From assembly GCF_902167635.1 (NCBI RefSeq), contig NZ_CABHMS010000008.1:1-64000 (forward strand): a DNA stretch of 64,000 bases, in the 5' to 3' direction. Positions 24,386 through 32,502 of this stretch are shown piece by piece. Both the position numbers and the translations under genes were made by a program. Every line of letters starts with the position of its first letter. Positions within the stretch are counted from its first letter, which is position 1. Under the pieces are notes generated by a model. The model was not told the origin of the DNA, did not search any database, and saw only the letters and a program-made list of their open reading frames with translations. This stretch comes from Chitinophaga vietnamensis. Lineage in GTDB: Bacteria; Bacteroidota; Bacteroidia; Chitinophagales; Chitinophagaceae.

Positions 24386-26530
24386 TTAAAAGTCAGTGTT
24401 AGCGGTAGCTGGCGCAGGCTTGGGCGCTGATTTAATATCTTTCCCCATCCTTTGCAGATAGGCGATCAGCGCTACAATTTCGCGGTCGGGGCCTACCGGC
24501 AGCTTATCCTTTTTCAGGTTGGCGGTGATTGCTGCGGCTTGTTTGTTCAGGTCGTCGATGGCCTTTGTTTCATACCCGTTCGGATAAGGCACGCCCAGCT
24601 TGCGCATCACATTGATCATAGCCGGCGTCTTGCTTTTATCGATGCGGTCTTCAAAGAGCCAGGGATAAGACGGCATGATAGATCCTGGCGACATGGACGT
24701 TGGGTCAAGCATGTGGTTGTAGTGCCATGAATCCGGATATTTGCCACCGATCCGCGCGAGGTCAGGGCCAGTGCGCTTGGAGCCCCACTGGAAAGGGTGA
24801 TCGTATACAAATTCACCAGCTTTGGAATATTCGCCGTAACGAGCTACCTCGTCGCGGAAAGGGCGTATCATCTGCGAGTGGCAGGTATAACATCCTTCTC
24901 TCAGGTAAATATCCCTGCCATGTAATTCCAGTGGTGTATAAGGTTTCACGCTGCTGATGGTGGGGATATTACTTTTTATCAGGAAGGTGGGCATCATTTC
25001 CAGGATACCTCCTATGGCCACTACTACCAGGCTGAATACCACCAGCTGTATCGGCCTGCGTTCGATCCAGTTGTGCCAGTGCGATTTGCCATGTGTGGCA
25101 ATTACTTTGGGCAGAGGCGCCGCTTCGGCCGCTTCATTGGCTACGAAAGTGCCGCGGCGTATCGTTTTTGTGAGGTTCACGATGGCCAGCACCAGGCCGC
25201 TCAGATAGAGGGCGCCACCCAGTGCACGCAGGGCATACATCGGCACGATGGTCGTCACCGTTTCAAGGAACTGGTATTTCAGCTGTCCTTCTTCGGTGAA
25301 CTGTTTCCACATCATGCTTTGTGTGAAGGCCGCCCAATACAGTGGTATCACATAAAAGATAATGCCCAGCGTGCCGATCCAGAAGTGGGTGTTAGCCCAT
25401 TTGCGGGAATATAATTGTGTAGAGAAAAGACGGGGAATGAGCCAGTAGAGGATACCGAAGGTGAGGAAACCGTTCCATCCCAACGCGCCTACGTGCACGT
25501 GTGCGATAGTCCAGTCGGTATAATGGCTGATAGCGTTCACATTCTTCAATGATAACATTGGTCCTTCGAAAGTGGCCATACCATAGCAGGTGAGCGCCAC
25601 CACAAAAAATTTCAGGATGGCATCTTCTCTCACCTTATCCCATGCGCCGCGCAGTGTGAGCAAACCGTTGAGCATACCGCCCCATGATGGCGCAATGAGC
25701 ATGATAGAGAACACTGTGCCCAGCGACTGCGCCCATTCGGGCAAGGCAGTATACAACAGGTGGTGCGGGCCCGCCCAGATATAAATAAAGATCAGTGACC
25801 AGAAGTGAATAATAGACCAGCGATAAGAATACACAGGCCTGTTGGCAGCCTTCGGCACGAAGTAGTACATCAGCCCGAGATAGGGCGTGGTAAGGAAGAA
25901 GGCTACGGCATTATGGCCATACCACCACTGTACCAGCGCATCCTGCACGCCGGCATACCAGGAATAGCTTTTAAATAACCCTAACGGATACTCGAAAGAG
26001 TTGACAATATGCAGCATCGCGATAGCCACCCAGGTACCGATATAGAACCAGATTGCCACATACAGATGTGATTCGCGCCGCCGCAGGATAGTGCCCAGCA
26101 TGTTGGCGCCAAACACCAGCCATACCAGCGTGATCGCGATATCAAAAGGCCATTCCAGTTCGGCGTATTCCTTGCCGGTAGTGTATCCCATGAAGAGGGT
26201 GAGCGCGCCGCCTGCGATAATGGCCTGCCATCCCCAGAAGTGTAACTTGCTGAGCGCATCACTGAACATGCGTGTTTTACAGAGGCGTTGTAAAGAATAA
26301 TAAACACCCATGAAGATACCGTTACCAACGAATGCAAAGATGACGGCATTCGTATGCACCGGCCGCAAACGGCCAAAGGTAGTAGGGGCAAAACCGAGGT
26401 TCATATCAGGGATCACCAGCGCCAGTGCAGCCCAGAGGCCCGCCAGCATGCCGATCAGCCCCCAGAACACACAAGCATAGGCAAACCATTTGACCGTGCG
26501 GTTGTCGTAATAAAATTTTTCGAGTAACAT
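24386..26530 (-). CDS. ccoNO: Fused cbb3 cytochrome c oxidase subunits I and II (CcoN-CcoO)
   Basis: 714 aa. Residues 1 to about 470 are CcoN with 12 helices and the haem/copper ligands in R-P-V-H-T-N-A-V, W-Y-G-H-N-A-V, G-P-H-H-L-L-Y (CuB His pair) and A-H-V-H-V-G-A-L-G-W-N. After a linker (about 470-500) comes one helix and the CcoO domain with a single haem c site, G-C-Y-T-C-H-S-Q (about 573-580), and the axial Met in S-I-M-P-S-Y-P-W. The fusion is usual in Bacteroidota. The product is the catalytic core of a high-affinity, proton-pumping terminal oxidase in the inner membrane. Confidence 0.95.
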   Translation of the reverse strand: MLLEKFYYDNRTVKWFAYACVFWGLIGMLAGLWAALALVIPDMNLGFAPTTFGRLRPVHTNAVIFAFVGNGIFMGVYYSLQRLCKTRMFSDALSKLHFWGWQAIIAGGALTLFMGYTTGKEYAELEWPFDIAITLVWLVFGANMLGTILRRRESHLYVAIWFYIGTWVAIAMLHIVNSFEYPLGLFKSYSWYAGVQDALVQWWYGHNAVAFFLTTPYLGLMYYFVPKAANRPVYSYRWSIIHFWSLIFIYIWAGPHHLLYTALPEWAQSLGTVFSIMLIAPSWGGMLNGLLTLRGAWDKVREDAILKFFVVALTCYGMATFEGPMLSLKNVNAISHYTDWTIAHVHVGALGWNGFLTFGILYWLIPRLFSTQLYSRKWANTHFWIGTLGIIFYVIPLYWAAFTQSMMWKQFTEEGQLKYQFLETVTTIVPMYALRALGGALYLSGLVLAIVNLTKTIRRGTFVANEAAEAAPLPKVIATHGKSHWHNWIERRPIQLVVFSLVVVAIGGILEMMPTFLIKSNIPTISSVKPYTPLELHGRDIYLREGCYTCHSQMIRPFRDEVARYGEYSKAGEFVYDHPFQWGSKRTGPDLARIGGKYPDSWHYNHMLDPTSMSPGSIMPSYPWLFEDRIDKSKTPAMINVMRKLGVPYPNGYETKAIDDLNKQAAAITANLKKDKLPVGPDREIVALIAYLQRMGKDIKSAPKPAPATANTDF

Positions 26531-26538
26531 AGTGTTGC

Positions 26539-26700
26539 TTAATTGGTTTCGGAATGATCTTTTTTATCGTCGAAAAGAATACGATGCGCCGGAGAGAAAT
26601 CATCTTCGAACTGCCCGTTCCGTACCGACCAGATGAAGGCCGCCAGGAACCCGATGGCAACGGTAAGGCTTGCGCCCAGCAAGAGTATGATTACGCCCAT
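26539..26700 (-). CDS. ccoS: cbb3 oxidase maturation protein CcoS
   Basis: 53 aa, read directly from the gap upstream of ccoNO. It starts M-G-V-I-I-L-L-L-G-A-S-L-T-V-A, a single N-terminal transmembrane helix, then F-I-W-S-V-R-N-G-Q-F-E-D-D, the CcoS/FixS hallmark W-(S/A)-x(2)-x-G-Q-F-(D/E)-D. CcoS is needed to insert cofactors into the oxidase. It lies 8 nt before ccoNO. Confidence 0.92.
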   Translation of the reverse strand: MGVIILLLGASLTVAIGFLAAFIWSVRNGQFEDDFSPAHRILFDDKKDHSETN

Positions 26701-26717
26701 GGTAAAATATTTTATCG

Positions 26718-27008
26718 TTACTTGACCAGCAGGAAACGCGCGGTTTCCAGCGCCTGTAAGGCATGTATTTCGTTGGCGCCGAAAGTGAACACATCGCCGG
26801 ATTCCAGCACCGTTATATTTTCGTTCAGCATAAAAGCGATCTTCCCTTCGAGTACCAATATCATTGCATCTGTGGCTGAAGTATGCGGCGGTATCTGCCG
26901 CCCTTGCTGCATCACCACCAGGTGCGCACTGAAACGCGCTGTCTTCAGTACGGCATAACTTTTAACTGGTTCGCTGGTGATCATCTGCAATACATTCATG
27001 GCTTTCAT
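26718..27008 (-). CDS. Small cupin-domain protein
   Basis: 96 aa from the ATG at 27008 (another ATG at 26999). A single cupin barrel: the first motif region has P-P-H-T-S-A-T-D-A-M-I-L-V-L-E-G (about 41-56), and the second F-G-A-N-E-I-H-A-L-Q-A (about 77-87). Two His and an acidic residue could bind a metal, but the first motif is degenerate. It has its own promoter with tandem Crp/Fnr-type sites and is the first gene of the unit that continues into ccoS-ccoNO. Its function is unknown; placement suggests a role in low-oxygen or respiratory-copper physiology. Confidence 0.72.
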   Translation of the reverse strand: MKAMNVLQMITSEPVKSYAVLKTARFSAHLVVMQQGRQIPPHTSATDAMILVLEGKIAFMLNENITVLESGDVFTFGANEIHALQALETARFLLVK

Positions 27009-27063
27009 CTGTACAATTTGCGAAGGTCTTTTGATCGGCTGTAAGCGGCATGGGGCGCCCGTT

Positions 27064-27091
27064 GCGGGCAACACCAGATGGTGTTGCCCGC
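27064..27091 (-). other. Perfect 12-bp GC-rich hairpin in the cupin leader
   Basis: GCGGGCAACACC / GGTGTTGCCCGC (27064-27075 with 27080-27091), tetraloop. It lies between the predicted promoter at 27134-27141 and the ATG at 27008, so it would be in the 5' leader. No T-run follows on either strand. Confidence 0.6.
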
Positions 27092-27133
27092 CCATTTCAA
27101 TACGGGCACTCCTCTTAAATGCTTAGATGATCA

Positions 27134-27198
27134 CAAAGGTAAAATGGCGCTATCGTAGTGGCTATGATATTGCTCAACCTGAAACATGACTTTTGTCA
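27134..27198 (-). promoter_or_regulatory. Cupin-cco promoter with two Crp/Fnr-type operators
   Basis: -7 box TACCTTTG (27141-27134). Dyads TGA-N6-TCA at 27165-27176 (centre about -40.5) and 27187-27198 (centre about -62.5), assuming the -7 box is centred at -7.5. No TTG at -33, as expected for an activator-dependent promoter. The distal site lies in the last codons of the CcoI gene. Spacing is identical to the promoter at 29608-29672. Confidence 0.7.
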
Positions 27199-29603
27199 GG
27201 CTCCTGTGAAGCCGCACTGCGCAACAGTTTGCGACCCTGCCACTCACTCATTGTATAAGTGAGTAACACGATGCTGATAGAGCTGGCAGGCATGAGTATC
27301 GCCGCTGTTAATGGCGATAATACACCCTGCACCGCGAAATACAAACCGGTTATATTATAGAGTACCGATATCCCGAAACTGGCCAGTATAATACGTTTGC
27401 TGGCTTTGCACAATTTGATGAACGCTGGTAACATCGGCAGTTGCCGCGCTTCCAGTATGCCATCGCTGGCAGGTGTGAAGTTGTTGCTGTCTTCCGTCAG
27501 CGAGATGCCGATATCGCTCTGTTTCAATGCCCCGGCATCATTCAGCCCGTCGCCAATCATCATCACTTTTTGTTGCCGCTGTTGCAGGGAGATGATATAA
27601 TCGAGTTTATCTGCCGGCTGCTGATTGAATAATAGGGTAGACTGCCGCCCCATCAGCTGGCGTAGCCAGGGCGCTTCGCGGTTGTTATCACCGGAGAGTA
27701 CGGACAAAGAATATCGTTCTTTCAATTGTTGCATCAAGGGCTGGATACCGCTACGGTAGCTGTTGCGGATGGTGAACAATCCCATCAGCTTTTCGTTGAT
27801 GGATACATATACTACACTGCCCTTGCTCTCCTGCTGCTCATAGGCGCCGGCAAACTCCGCACTGCCAAGCTTTACAAAATGTCCGTTCACCCAGCCACAT
27901 ACTCCTTTGCCGGTAAATTGCTGAAAGTCTGCCACCGCCTGCGCCGCCGGATTGCCGCAGTACGCGCGCACGGCCTCGCTCAGCGGATGCGGCGACTGCG
28001 CCGCTAACGCTGCGATCATCGCCTCTTGCGGCGGCGTCAGCGCAGTGCCATAGTAGATCACTGCTGCACCGGTTTTACCAGTGAGCGTACCGGTTTTATC
28101 AAAAACAATATGCCGGGCGTTGGCCATGTTCTCTATCGCCTGCGCATTGCGCAGATACAAATGGTGCCTGCTGAGAATACGCAAAATATGACCATGAGTA
28201 AAAGAAGCTGCCAATAACAGTGCACAAGGACAGGCAATGATCAATATTGCCGTAACAGCCGGCCAGATGCGGCTCGCATCATGCCATGCCCAATAAACGG
28301 CGCTAAGGGCGGCGATCATCAGCACTACCCAGGTAAAGTGCTGCCCCAGAAGATGTATGAACGAGGCATGTTTTTCTTTGCCCAGCTTCAGTTCATCGCG
28401 GTTCCAAAGGCTGGTGAGGTAACTCTGGGTAACTTCTTTGATCGTCAGTATCTCGATATTACCATCCAGCTGGCGGCCGCCTGCATAAATGATCTCCCCC
28501 ACGGATTTCTTTACTGGCGCGGATTCGCCGGTAACGAAACTGTAGTCGATCAGCGCTCTGCCTTTTACCAGGATACCATCTGCAGGGATCAGTTCATTAT
28601 TATGCAGCAACAAAGTATCGTTGACGTGAATGTCCGGTAATGGCACAGGTACCTGCTGTTCATCGCGGATAACGGTAACGGCTATAGGAAAATAAGCGGT
28701 GTAATCCCTGTCGAACGAAAGGCCCTGGTATGTTTTATCTTGCAGCACCCGGCCTGTCAGCATAAAGAAAACAATACCGCTCATAGAGTCAAAGTAGCCG
28801 GCATGGCCATGCGCGACTTCCACCACGCTACGCACAAAAGTGACGAAGATCGCCAGCACAATAGGTACATCGATGTTCAGGAAGCCGTGTTGAAGGCCCT
28901 TCCATGCTGACCGGTAGAAGGCTTGCGCGCTGTAGAAGAATACCGGCAATGCCAGCGCGAGATTCAGCAACTGGAACAGGCGTGCAGTCTTTTCATCTGC
29001 CCCGGAAAAATATTCGGGAAAACTCAACAGCATAATATTTCCAAAACAAAAACCGGCAACGCCCAACTGGTAGATCATGCTGCGGCTTATGCGTGGCTTT
29101 TTATCTTTAAGGTCCTGCAAACTGATGTATGGCTCATAGCCAATGGCAGTAAGTGTTTCCGCCACTCTTCTCAGCGAGGTTTGTTGCGGGGAGAAGATGA
29201 TCAGCGCTTCTTTCCTGCTGAAATTGACGGTAACGCGTTGCACGCCTTTATTAAGCTGGTGCAGGTTTTCGAGCAGCCACAAACAGGAGCTGCAATGGAT
29301 ATGCGGGATATAGAAGGTGACATGCGTTTGTGTATCATTGCGGAACTGGATGAGCTGTTGCTGTATCTGTTCATCTTCCAGAAAAAGGAATTTATCCTGT
29401 CGTACCGCTATGCGTTGCGTGATGCCCGGCTGTTTGTTCAGATCGTAGTAAGTACAAAGGTCGTGCTGGTGGAGGATCTCGTACACCAGTTTACAGCCTT
29501 CGCAGCAAAAGGTTCTATTTTCCAGCTGGATGCGGGTATCCGGGCAATCTTCTCCGCAGTGGTAGCAGGCAATGCTGGCAGATGTTTCATGTGAGGTAGC
29601 CAT
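27174..29603 (-). CDS. ccoI: Copper-transporting P1B-type ATPase for cbb3 assembly (CcoI/FixI)
   Basis: 809 aa. The N-terminal Cys-rich metal-binding segment has C-Y-H-C-G-E-D-C (about 15-22) and C-C-E-G-C (about 33-37). A heavy-metal-associated domain with C-S-S-C (about 104-107) follows. Transmembrane helices include the ion-binding C-P-C in I-I-A-C-P-C-A-L (about 457-464). The phosphorylation site is D-K-T-G-T-L-T-G, with the S-P-H-P motif and G-D-G-L-N-D-A-G hinge. The double N-terminal metal region is typical of FixI/CcoI, which exports Cu for insertion into the oxidase. The ATG comes 5 nt after a -7 box, so the mRNA is probably leaderless. Confidence 0.93.
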   Translation of the reverse strand: MATSHETSASIACYHCGEDCPDTRIQLENRTFCCEGCKLVYEILHQHDLCTYYDLNKQPGITQRIAVRQDKFLFLEDEQIQQQLIQFRNDTQTHVTFYIPHIHCSSCLWLLENLHQLNKGVQRVTVNFSRKEALIIFSPQQTSLRRVAETLTAIGYEPYISLQDLKDKKPRISRSMIYQLGVAGFCFGNIMLLSFPEYFSGADEKTARLFQLLNLALALPVFFYSAQAFYRSAWKGLQHGFLNIDVPIVLAIFVTFVRSVVEVAHGHAGYFDSMSGIVFFMLTGRVLQDKTYQGLSFDRDYTAYFPIAVTVIRDEQQVPVPLPDIHVNDTLLLHNNELIPADGILVKGRALIDYSFVTGESAPVKKSVGEIIYAGGRQLDGNIEILTIKEVTQSYLTSLWNRDELKLGKEKHASFIHLLGQHFTWVVLMIAALSAVYWAWHDASRIWPAVTAILIIACPCALLLAASFTHGHILRILSRHHLYLRNAQAIENMANARHIVFDKTGTLTGKTGAAVIYYGTALTPPQEAMIAALAAQSPHPLSEAVRAYCGNPAAQAVADFQQFTGKGVCGWVNGHFVKLGSAEFAGAYEQQESKGSVVYVSINEKLMGLFTIRNSYRSGIQPLMQQLKERYSLSVLSGDNNREAPWLRQLMGRQSTLLFNQQPADKLDYIISLQQRQQKVMMIGDGLNDAGALKQSDIGISLTEDSNNFTPASDGILEARQLPMLPAFIKLCKASKRIILASFGISVLYNITGLYFAVQGVLSPLTAAILMPASSISIVLLTYTMSEWQGRKLLRSAASQEPDKSHVSG

Positions 29604-29607
29604 GGCA

Positions 29608-29672
29608 CAAAGGTATCAGCCCGGTTATGGGAGGGCAATGATATGTGTCAAGCTGAAAGATGATAAAAGTCA
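29608..29672 (-). promoter_or_regulatory. ccoI promoter with two Crp/Fnr-type operators
   Basis: TTG (29638-29636), 20-nt spacer, TACCTTTG (29615-29608): full -33/-7 consensus. Dyads TGA-N6-TCA at 29639-29650 (centre about -40.5) and 29661-29672 (centre about -62.5). The distal dyad begins 2 nt beyond the crp/fnr gene. Confidence 0.72.
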
Positions 29673-29674
29673 GG

Positions 29675-30385
29675 TTAATCCTGGAGGTTGGCAGTGCGCA
29701 CGATTTCGTGCATATCGAGCAGGCGTATTTTCTTGCCTTCCAGCTCTATCATGCCATCTTTTTTAAATTCGGAAAGCAGGCGTATGGCGGATTCTGTGGC
29801 GGTGCCTACGAGGTTGGCGATCTCCTCTCTGGAAAGGCGTACGTTGAGGGTGAAGCCATCCGTTTCGAAGCCATAGGTTTCTCTAATGAAAAGGAGTGTT
29901 TCTGCGAGCCGCTCCCGTACCGGTTTCTGGGCCAGGTGAGTGATGCGCATTTCTGCTTTGCGCAGCTCGCTCGACAAGATGCGCATCATCTCGAAAGAGA
30001 GGGCGGCATCGTTTTGCAGGATTTGTATGAAGAGGTCTTTGGGGATGAAGCAGATAGCAGAATCTTCCAAAGCTGTAGCAGTGGCGGTATAGCGCTCGTT
30101 GCTCAGGAGCGCTTTGTAGCCCATGATATCGCCGGCTTTCACCAGGCGGATGATCTGTTCGCGGCCATCGTCGCCGCTGTGCGATAATTTAATCTTTCCG
30201 TCGTTGATACAGTACACGCCAAAAGGATAGGCGCCTTCGTGAAAGATCACCTGCCCTTTCTTGTAAGAAGAGCAAACCTTCGCGGCATCTATCTGGTCAA
30301 GATTGCTGGGTTCCGCCTTACAGAATATAGATGCAAAGCGGTCTTTGCATTGCTGGCATGCTGGATTATGAAACGGAGTACTCAT
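29675..30385 (-). CDS. Crp/Fnr family transcription regulator with N-terminal Cys cluster
   Basis: 236 aa. An N-terminal cysteine group (Cys10, Cys13, Cys22 and Cys38) precedes a cyclic-nucleotide-binding-like beta-roll (about 30-130), a long dimer helix (about 125-152) and a winged HTH with R-L-S-R-E-E-I-A-N-L-V-G (about 183-194). The recognition helix has Glu198 and Arg202 with the same four-residue spacing as Glu/Arg in Crp and Fnr, which read TGA half-sites. Cys10, Cys13 and Cys22 resemble the [4Fe-4S] ligands of Fnr (a fourth could be Cys38 or Cys112), so oxygen sensing is plausible. Paired TGA-N6-TCA sites lie just downstream, before ccoI. Confidence 0.88.
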   Translation of the reverse strand: MSTPFHNPACQQCKDRFASIFCKAEPSNLDQIDAAKVCSSYKKGQVIFHEGAYPFGVYCINDGKIKLSHSGDDGREQIIRLVKAGDIMGYKALLSNERYTATATALEDSAICFIPKDLFIQILQNDAALSFEMMRILSSELRKAEMRITHLAQKPVRERLAETLLFIRETYGFETDGFTLNVRLSREEIANLVGTATESAIRLLSEFKKDGMIELEGKKIRLLDMHEIVRTANLQD

Positions 30386-30396
30386 ATCGTGATTTG

Positions 30397-30428
30397 CAAA
30401 AGTACTAATTTACGGCTCCTTAACCAAA
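30397..30428 (-). promoter_or_regulatory. Promoter of the Crp/Fnr gene
   Basis: On the minus strand TTTG (30428-30425), 20-nt spacer, TACTTTTG (30404-30397), 11 nt before the ATG. No TGA-N6-TCA dyad is seen here, so autoregulation is not indicated. Confidence 0.6.
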
Positions 30429-30440
30429 GTAAAAGCAGAC

Positions 30441-31028
30441 GTGGCGTTTAAATATTATGTAATTTATAAACCATATGAGGTGCTGACAAGGTTTACACCG
30501 GAAGGCGGCAAATCCTGTCTGGCAGACTATTTCAAAGTACCGCCGGATGTATATCCAGTGGGCCGTTTGGACTATGACAGTGAAGGATTGCTGGTGCTAA
30601 CGAACGACAAGGCACTGAACCACCGGGTACTGTCGCCGCGGTATGCGCATGAGCGGGAATACTGGGTACAGGTAGACGGCGCCGTAACTGCTGCTGCGGT
30701 GGCGCAATTGCAGGAGGGTGTACAGATCACGGTAGATGGAAAGCCTTATCATACGCGCCGTTGCAGCGCCAGTATATTTGAAGAAGAACCGCCGCTGCCG
30801 CCGCGTAACCCGCCGATCCGCTTCCGTAAAAGTATTCCTGCGCCCTGGATCAAAATGATACTACGGGAAGGCAAGAACAGGCAGGTCCGCAAGATGACGG
30901 CCGCCGTCGGCTTTCCTACGTTGAGGCTTGTCCGTTATCGCATGGAAAACCTTACCATCGCCGGCATGCAGCCCGGAGAGATGAAAGCGCTCAGTAAAGA
31001 AGAGATATTTAGGGATTTAAGGATTTGA
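30441..31028 (+). CDS. rluE: rRNA pseudouridine synthase, RluE/RsuA family
   Basis: 195 aa starting with GTG. The catalytic motif is G-R-L-D-Y-D-S-E-G-L-L (about 41-51), in which the Asp attacks uridine in the RsuA/RluE class. The late conserved block is L-R-E-G-K-N-R-Q-V-R-K-M (about 137-148). There is no S4 domain and the length is close to RluE, which modifies 23S rRNA (E. coli U2457). The last codons and the stop lie inside octamer hairpin element C, which gives the C-terminus I-F-R-D-L-R-I. Confidence 0.88.
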   Translation: MAFKYYVIYKPYEVLTRFTPEGGKSCLADYFKVPPDVYPVGRLDYDSEGLLVLTNDKALNHRVLSPRYAHEREYWVQVDGAVTAAAVAQLQEGVQITVDGKPYHTRRCSASIFEEEPPLPPRNPPIRFRKSIPAPWIKMILREGKNRQVRKMTAAVGFPTLRLVRYRMENLTIAGMQPGEMKALSKEEIFRDLRI

Positions 31029-31084
31029 GAATTTTCGAATTGGTTCAAATCAAGAAATCCTCAAATCCTCAAATAATCAAATTA
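31005..31084. repeat. Octamer hairpin element C
   Basis: Units ATATTTAG, GGATTTAA, GGATTTGA, GAATTTTC, GAATTGGT in the left arm and AGAAATCC, TCAAATCC, TCAAATAA, TCAAATTA in the right arm. Pairing is imperfect (a 24-bp core of three unit pairs with mismatches). The unit at 31021-31028 carries the TGA stop of rluE. Confidence 0.7.
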
Positions 31085-31090
31085 TTTAAC

Positions 31091-31098
31091 TAGGTTTG
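31091..31098 (+). promoter_or_regulatory. -7 box for yicC
   Basis: TAGGTTTG, a TAnnTTTG match, 19 nt before the ATG at 31118. Confidence 0.45.
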
Positions 31099-31117
31099 TT
31101 GCCAACAAATTTCTATT

Positions 31118-31993
31118 ATGCTGAAATCAATGACCGGCTTCGGAAGGGCAGAAAGCACAAGAGGCGAAACAAGTATTGTAGTGGAGATCAAATCGCTGAA
31201 CGGAAAGCAGTTTGAAGTGAACCTGAAATTCTCTCCTTTGCTCAAACCTTATGAGTTTGATATCCGCAACATCATGCAGCAAACCTTGCAGAGAGGCACG
31301 CTGGATGCCACTATCAATATCCGCCAGAACGGCGCTACCCGCCCGGTCGTGATCAATACAGACCTAGCTAAATTCTACTATCAGTCTATCACCATGCTGG
31401 CCAACCAGCTGGAACTGCCCCAGGGCGATATGCTCAACATACTCATGAAACTGCCGGAAGTGGTATCTCCTGCTACCGAACAGATCACGGAAGATGAATG
31501 GAAAGATGTGGAAGAGACCTTGAGAGCCGCACTGGAAGATCTGGATGCACACCGTCAGGATGAAGGACAGATGCTGGAAGCAGACCTTATTCAGCGTATC
31601 ACCAATATCGAAACCTATATGGTGAAGGTACGCGAGCTGGACCCGCTGCGTAAAGACCGTATCCGTCAACGCCTGGAAGGCTTGTTGGCAGAGCATGTAG
31701 GAAAAGAGAACGTAGATGCTAACCGCCTCGAACAGGAACTGATCTTCTATCTGGAAAAACTTGATATCTCCGAAGAGCTGTCACGCCTGGAAAACCACTG
31801 CCGTTACTTCAGGGAAATACTGAAAGAAACAGATCCTGCCAAAGGTAAAAAGCTTGGCTTCGTACTCCAGGAAGTAGGCCGCGAGATCAATACTACCGGC
31901 TCCAAAGCCAACGATGCCGGTATCCAGCAATGGGTGGTGCTTATGAAAGACGAGCTGGAAAAAGCCAAAGAACAAGTATTAAACGTTTTATAG
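31118..31993 (+). CDS. yicC: YicC/YloC family endoribonuclease
   Basis: 291 aa. The N-terminus M-L-K-S-M-T-G-F-G-R-A is the family signature, followed by the V-V-E-I-K-S-L-N-G-K-Q motif (about 23-33). The C-terminal DUF1732 part has the conserved F-V-L-Q-E-V-G-R-E-I-N-T-T-G-S-K-A block near 247-263. Members are metal-dependent endoribonucleases; in E. coli YicC acts in decay of the small RNA RyhB. It is followed by gldH after 17 nt. Confidence 0.93.
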   Translation: MLKSMTGFGRAESTRGETSIVVEIKSLNGKQFEVNLKFSPLLKPYEFDIRNIMQQTLQRGTLDATINIRQNGATRPVVINTDLAKFYYQSITMLANQLELPQGDMLNILMKLPEVVSPATEQITEDEWKDVEETLRAALEDLDAHRQDEGQMLEADLIQRITNIETYMVKVRELDPLRKDRIRQRLEGLLAEHVGKENVDANRLEQELIFYLEKLDISEELSRLENHCRYFREILKETDPAKGKKLGFVLQEVGREINTTGSKANDAGIQQWVVLMKDELEKAKEQVLNVL

Positions 31994-32010
31994 TAAGGCG
32001 TACACACCAT

Positions 32011-32502
32011 ATGAACAGATTATTCCTGGTAACCGCGGGCTTATTGTTACTGGCTGCTGCCTGCAAGCCGCCTAAAATGGACGCTTACGAGAAGAACCTG
32101 GAAATACCGGGTCATGACTGGTCCTATGACTACAAACCTACCTTTGAAGTAAAGTTACAGCCGGAAGATACTGCCTGGCTCTATAACATCTATGTGAATG
32201 TGCGGCATACCGCCGCTTATCCATACAGTAACGTATGGCTGCTGATCGGCACCAGCTATCCCGGTGATAGCATCCCCAAGGAACAGCGCGTAGAGCTGCC
32301 CCTCGCCGATGCTACCGGCAAATGGGGCACAAAATCAAACCTGGATGATATCTACGAACATCGTATACCCATCCAGCAGCGGGCCATCTTCAATCAGCCA
32401 GGTACTTACAAGTTCACCTTTGAACAAAACATGCGGCAAAATCCGCTCCCCTATGTGATGAGTGTTGGCTTGCGGATTGAGAAAGCCGGCAAACGGCCAT
32501 AA
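32011..32502 (+). CDS. gldH: Gliding motility lipoprotein GldH
   Basis: 163 aa from the ATG at 32011. A lipoprotein signal ends at L-L-A-A-A-C with Cys17. The mature protein has the GldH pattern N-x-Y-V-N-V-R-H-T-A-A-Y-P-Y-S-N-V-W-L (about 63-81) and a C-terminal F-x-F-E-Q-N-M-R-x-N-P-L block (about 138-149). In Flavobacterium johnsoniae GldH is required for gliding and chitin use. A Chitinophaga-type organism is expected to glide. Its stop overlaps the start of the next kinase gene (TAATG). Confidence 0.87.
   Translation: MNRLFLVTAGLLLLAAACKPPKMDAYEKNLEIPGHDWSYDYKPTFEVKLQPEDTAWLYNIYVNVRHTAAYPYSNVWLLIGTSYPGDSIPKEQRVELPLADATGKWGTKSNLDDIYEHRIPIQQRAIFNQPGTYKFTFEQNMRQNPLPYVMSVGLRIEKAGKRP

Noticed and set aside
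27008-27095. Cupin start at 27095
   Set aside because: The extra residues are encoded by the hairpin at 27064-27091 and do not resemble a cupin N-terminus. The start at 27008 gives a normal cupin length.
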